NCBI GenBank assembly: GCA_022791775.1
Contig: JAAVZT010000011.1
Coordinates: 1 to 34,383 of the forward strand
DNA: 34,383 nucleotides
Direction: 5' to 3'
Source of the DNA: Bacilli bacterium
GTDB taxonomy: Bacteria; Bacillota_I; Bacilli_A; RF39; UBA660
The notes under the pieces are model-generated. The model saw only the letters and a program-made list of their open reading frames with translations. It was not told the origin of the DNA and made no database searches. Below are positions 31,971 through 34,383 of this stretch, piece after piece; the stretch's first letter is position 1; every line of letters starts with the position of its first letter. Made by a program: the position numbers and the translations under genes.

Positions 31971-32012
31971 ATAAAAATAACCTTCCTATGTAAATTTTAT
32001 AAGGAGGTTATT
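31971..32012 (-). terminator. Terminator of the GH2 gene
   Basis: Arms aataacct (31976-31983) and aggttatt (32005-32012), extended imperfectly inward. A TTTTT tract follows on the minus strand and a T run is also present on the plus side. Confidence 0.75.
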
Positions 32013-32027
32013 CACTTTTTTATAATA

Positions 32028-33806
32028 TTAATTTTTTTCTGTATCAGTATCAATACTATTTATATTTTTTATTATATCTGGCTGTATTTTATAGTTCCTT
32101 TCTGCATTCATTAGACCATTTATTTCTTGTTGTACATCAGTTAGTTGAGTATAACAATATCCTGATATATAATGTATATTATATATTACTTTTGTAAGTC
32201 TTGTATATCTATCTATAAGTTCTTTTTCATCTTTTACTTGTTTGCCATAGCCCCATCCTTCATTTGAATTTATTGCAATGCCACCATATTCACTCATAAT
32301 AACTGGTTGTCCTTCATATTTATAGCCATTAGCAAACAATCTATGTTTACCATTGTATTCTTTTAGATTTTTTAGTACAGCCATGTCTTGATCCATATAT
32401 TCTTGATAAAGCAATTCATCATCTTGTTTATAATCATGTATTGTAATAATGTCTGATATTGTATGTTCCCAACCATCATTTGAAATTACTGGTCTAGTAT
32501 TATCAATTGCTTTTGTTAAATAGTATAAGCTAGTTGCAAAATTTTGCTGTTTTTTACAAATACTAACTTCTGGTATTCCCCACGATTCGTTAATAGGAAC
32601 CCATGTTATTATAGATGGATGATTGTAATTTTGCTTAACTACTCTTATCCATTCATTTGTAAATTTTTGAAGTGAATCATCATCAAAATTATAACAATTT
32701 GCCATCTCACTCCAAACTAATACACCTTTTATATCACACCAATATAAAAATCTCTCATCCTCTATTTTTTGGTGTTTTCTAATTCCATTATATCCAAATG
32801 CTAAAACACTTTCTATATCATTTATTAAACTTTCTTCACTTGGTGGAGTTAAGTGTGATTCTTTCCAGTATCCTTGATCTAGTATTAGTTTTAAATATAA
32901 CTGTTCTTCATTTAAGAATATTTTATTTTCTTTTATAGATATGTTTCTTATGCCAAAATAAGAATACACAGTGTCAATGATTTCATTATTGCAATATAAT
33001 TTGTAACTTATATCATATAAATTCGGATTATTAGTATCCCACTTTTGAACAATATGGTCTGTTCCATCTTGTACAATATCCATTTCAATTTTTTGATAAT
33101 TGTTATTTAATAGTTCTTTTACTTTATTTAGTATTTGTCCGTTAAATGCTATTTCCATTTCAATATAATAGTTCTGTTCTTCAATATCTCTTTCTAATAA
33201 GTTTGTTTCAATTTCTAATTGAACTTTATTTGCTTTAGGTATATTTTTAATATTTTTTATATATTTTTTATATACCCATTCTATCCATACTGTTTTCCAT
33301 ATTCCTGTAGTTTGTATATACCAACATTTCCAACTTTCTTTTTTATATCTTTGTTTTCCTCTTGGCTGGTCTTTTGATAGTGAATCTTGTACTTTTACTG
33401 TAATATCATTTTCTCCCTCTACAATATATTTTTCTATATTAAAAGAAAATCTTGAATATCCACCTATATTTTCTCCTACATAATTACCATTAATCCATAC
33501 CTTTGTTTTATAGTCGCTACCTTCAAAATTTAGGATTATGTTATTATTTTGCAATTGTTCTTTTGATATTTTTATTTTTTTGTTATACCAAACTATGTAA
33601 TGTATAGTTTCATCTTCTATTCCACTTAATTTAGTTTCATATGTAAAAGGTACATTTATTTTCTTATGAATCGGAAAATTTTCAAAAAATTTTTTTATTT
33701 CTCCTTCATCTTTATCATCAAATATAAAATTCCATTCACCATTTAGATTTTTCCATTCTTTTCTTACAAACTGTGGTCTTGGATAATCTTTTATATAACA
33801 TTTCAT
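32028..33806 (-). CDS. Glycoside hydrolase family 2 (beta-galactosidase/glucuronidase-like)
   Basis: A retaining beta-glycosidase of 592 residues. An N-terminal jelly-roll sugar-binding domain (about 1-180) includes NGEWNFIFD, VWINGNYVGENIGGYSRFSF and WYIQTTGIWKTVWIE. A short immunoglobulin-like domain (about 185-290) and a TIM barrel (about 295-580) follow. The acid/base is Glu407 in WVPINESWG and the nucleophile Glu506 in PVIMSEYGG; both are present. It has the compact GH2 form without the large C-terminal domains of LacZ. No signal peptide, so it probably acts on imported oligosaccharides; the exact sugar cannot be read. AAAGGGGGAT precedes the ATG and a good promoter lies at 33836-33864. 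No transporter gene is adjacent, and the base composition is slightly lower in GC than the core region. Confidence 0.93.
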   Translation of the reverse strand: MKCYIKDYPRPQFVRKEWKNLNGEWNFIFDDKDEGEIKKFFENFPIHKKINVPFTYETKLSGIEDETIHYIVWYNKKIKISKEQLQNNNIILNFEGSDYKTKVWINGNYVGENIGGYSRFSFNIEKYIVEGENDITVKVQDSLSKDQPRGKQRYKKESWKCWYIQTTGIWKTVWIEWVYKKYIKNIKNIPKANKVQLEIETNLLERDIEEQNYYIEMEIAFNGQILNKVKELLNNNYQKIEMDIVQDGTDHIVQKWDTNNPNLYDISYKLYCNNEIIDTVYSYFGIRNISIKENKIFLNEEQLYLKLILDQGYWKESHLTPPSEESLINDIESVLAFGYNGIRKHQKIEDERFLYWCDIKGVLVWSEMANCYNFDDDSLQKFTNEWIRVVKQNYNHPSIITWVPINESWGIPEVSICKKQQNFATSLYYLTKAIDNTRPVISNDGWEHTISDIITIHDYKQDDELLYQEYMDQDMAVLKNLKEYNGKHRLFANGYKYEGQPVIMSEYGGIAINSNEGWGYGKQVKDEKELIDRYTRLTKVIYNIHYISGYCYTQLTDVQQEINGLMNAERNYKIQPDIIKNINSIDTDTEKN

Positions 33807-33835
33807 AAATTATCCCCCTTTAATTATTTATGATT

Positions 33836-33864
33836 ACTATATCATAAAAGTATTACTTTCTCAA
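33836..33864 (-). promoter_or_regulatory. Promoter of the GH2 gene
   Basis: TTGAGA (33859-33864), a 17-base spacer and TATAGT (33836-33841) with an extended TGA on the minus strand, 30 bases before the ATG. Confidence 0.7.
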
Positions 33865-33936
33865 CAATTTCGCAGAATAAATTTTGTCCAAAAAGTTGAT
33901 ATAATTGCACTTTTTATAATCTAAAAACATCTTTTG

Positions 33937-34383
33937 TTAATCAGTAAGAAGCTTTTTATTATTAATTTCTGTTAATATTTCCATTTGAGAAATAGCAATT
34001 TTATTTAGTTTAATTAACCTTTCCGATTGTTGTATTCCTTCATTGATATAAATTGAATTTACGTTTTCCAAATTTGCTAGACAAATCAACTCATTTATAT
34101 TAGCATAATCTCTAATGTTTCCTTGTTTATCTGGATTTTTATTTCTCCATTATTTTGCTGTCATTCCAAATAAAGCCATATTTAATACATCTGCTTCTTC
34201 TACTTTAAGCCTTTCAAATTCTTTTATTAAAAGTAATTTAAACTTTGGACTTATCCACATACCAAACTCAAAAGCAATATCTTTATGAGCATATGTTCCA
34301 CCATATCTACCAGTTTTAGCAACAATACCAATACTATTTGTTTTATTTACCCATTCTTTAACACTTAATTTATAACTATTTAA
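33937..34383 (-). pseudogene. KilA-N domain protein, broken (continues beyond window)
   Basis: The minus-strand frame open from the right edge reads VKEWVNKTNSIGIVAKTGRYG, then GTYAHKDIAFEFGMWISPKF, the KilA-N DNA-binding domain common in phage and island proteins. The conserved ALFGMTAKEWR motif is interrupted: a TAA (34150-34152) stands where Glu is expected. The frame then continues with WRNKNPDKQGNIRDYANINE and a helical tail to a TAA at 33937-33939. About 50 residues usually found between ERLK and EADVLN are also missing, without a frameshift. No repair by frame change is needed, so one codon change plus a deletion explain the decay. Confidence 0.75.

Overview
The window is AT-rich, densely packed bacterial DNA using the standard genetic code: TGG encodes Trp, and TGA, TAA and TAG are all used as stops. 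Shine-Dalgarno sequences are strong (AGGTGAT or GGAGG type), spacers are short and there is a CIRCE/HrcA heat-shock element. The gene content points to a fermentative, anaerobic, low-GC Firmicute/Bacilli lineage close to the Mollicutes, such as an uncultured gut group: desulfoferrodoxin, a SigE/SigK-like sigma factor, two FtsX-type ABC/two-component modules, DUF368, DUF308, DUF975 and KilA-N. The exact taxon is an inference.

Layout. (1) 1-728: N-terminal part of a protein built from 36-residue tandem repeats, minus strand, running off the left edge. (2) 859-5133: pyruvate kinase (minus), then a plus-strand pair of a sigma-K-like factor with a long extension and an M18 aminopeptidase. (3) 5123-11903 (minus): RDD membrane protein, an FtsX-type ABC transporter, a membrane-anchored unknown protein and an OmpR-type two-component system. 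(4) 11945-15392: GntR/YtrA regulator with a membrane GT2 glycosyltransferase (minus), and a divergent GT39-like glycosyltransferase (plus). (5) 15436-18407 (minus): lipid cluster of DUF308 protein, cardiolipin synthase and DUF368/PopT. (6) 18471-20280: anchored surface protein with a premature in-frame stop near its apparent start, and a CIRCE-controlled Hsp20. (7) 20353-26881 (minus): a complete Bce-type ABC/two-component module whose regulator genes sit in one operon with desulfoferrodoxin, a SanA/YdcF protein and a divergent Gre-like factor. (8) 26925-29443 (minus): DUF975-CmpB fusion and a DUF3419-like methyltransferase. (9) 29556-34383: an island-like region with an ATP-grasp-like orphan, decayed IS200/IS605 remnants, small ORFs, a GH2 glycosidase and a broken KilA-N gene.

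Much of the core region concerns the cell envelope: two peptide/antibiotic-type sensing and export modules, two membrane glycosyltransferases, cardiolipin synthesis, a probable undecaprenyl-phosphate transporter and a SanA-like protein. Two ABC operons have tandem direct repeats of about 10-12 bp period just upstream, as expected for OmpR-family regulators. Many genes end in intrinsic terminators whose stem or loop includes the stop codon.

The least explained items are the 36-residue repeat protein, the sigma factor with extra region-4-like modules, the Gre-like protein with an enlarged coiled-coil tip and C-terminal domain, and the structured remnant around 31779-31900. All functional statements rest on reading motifs; no database search was run.
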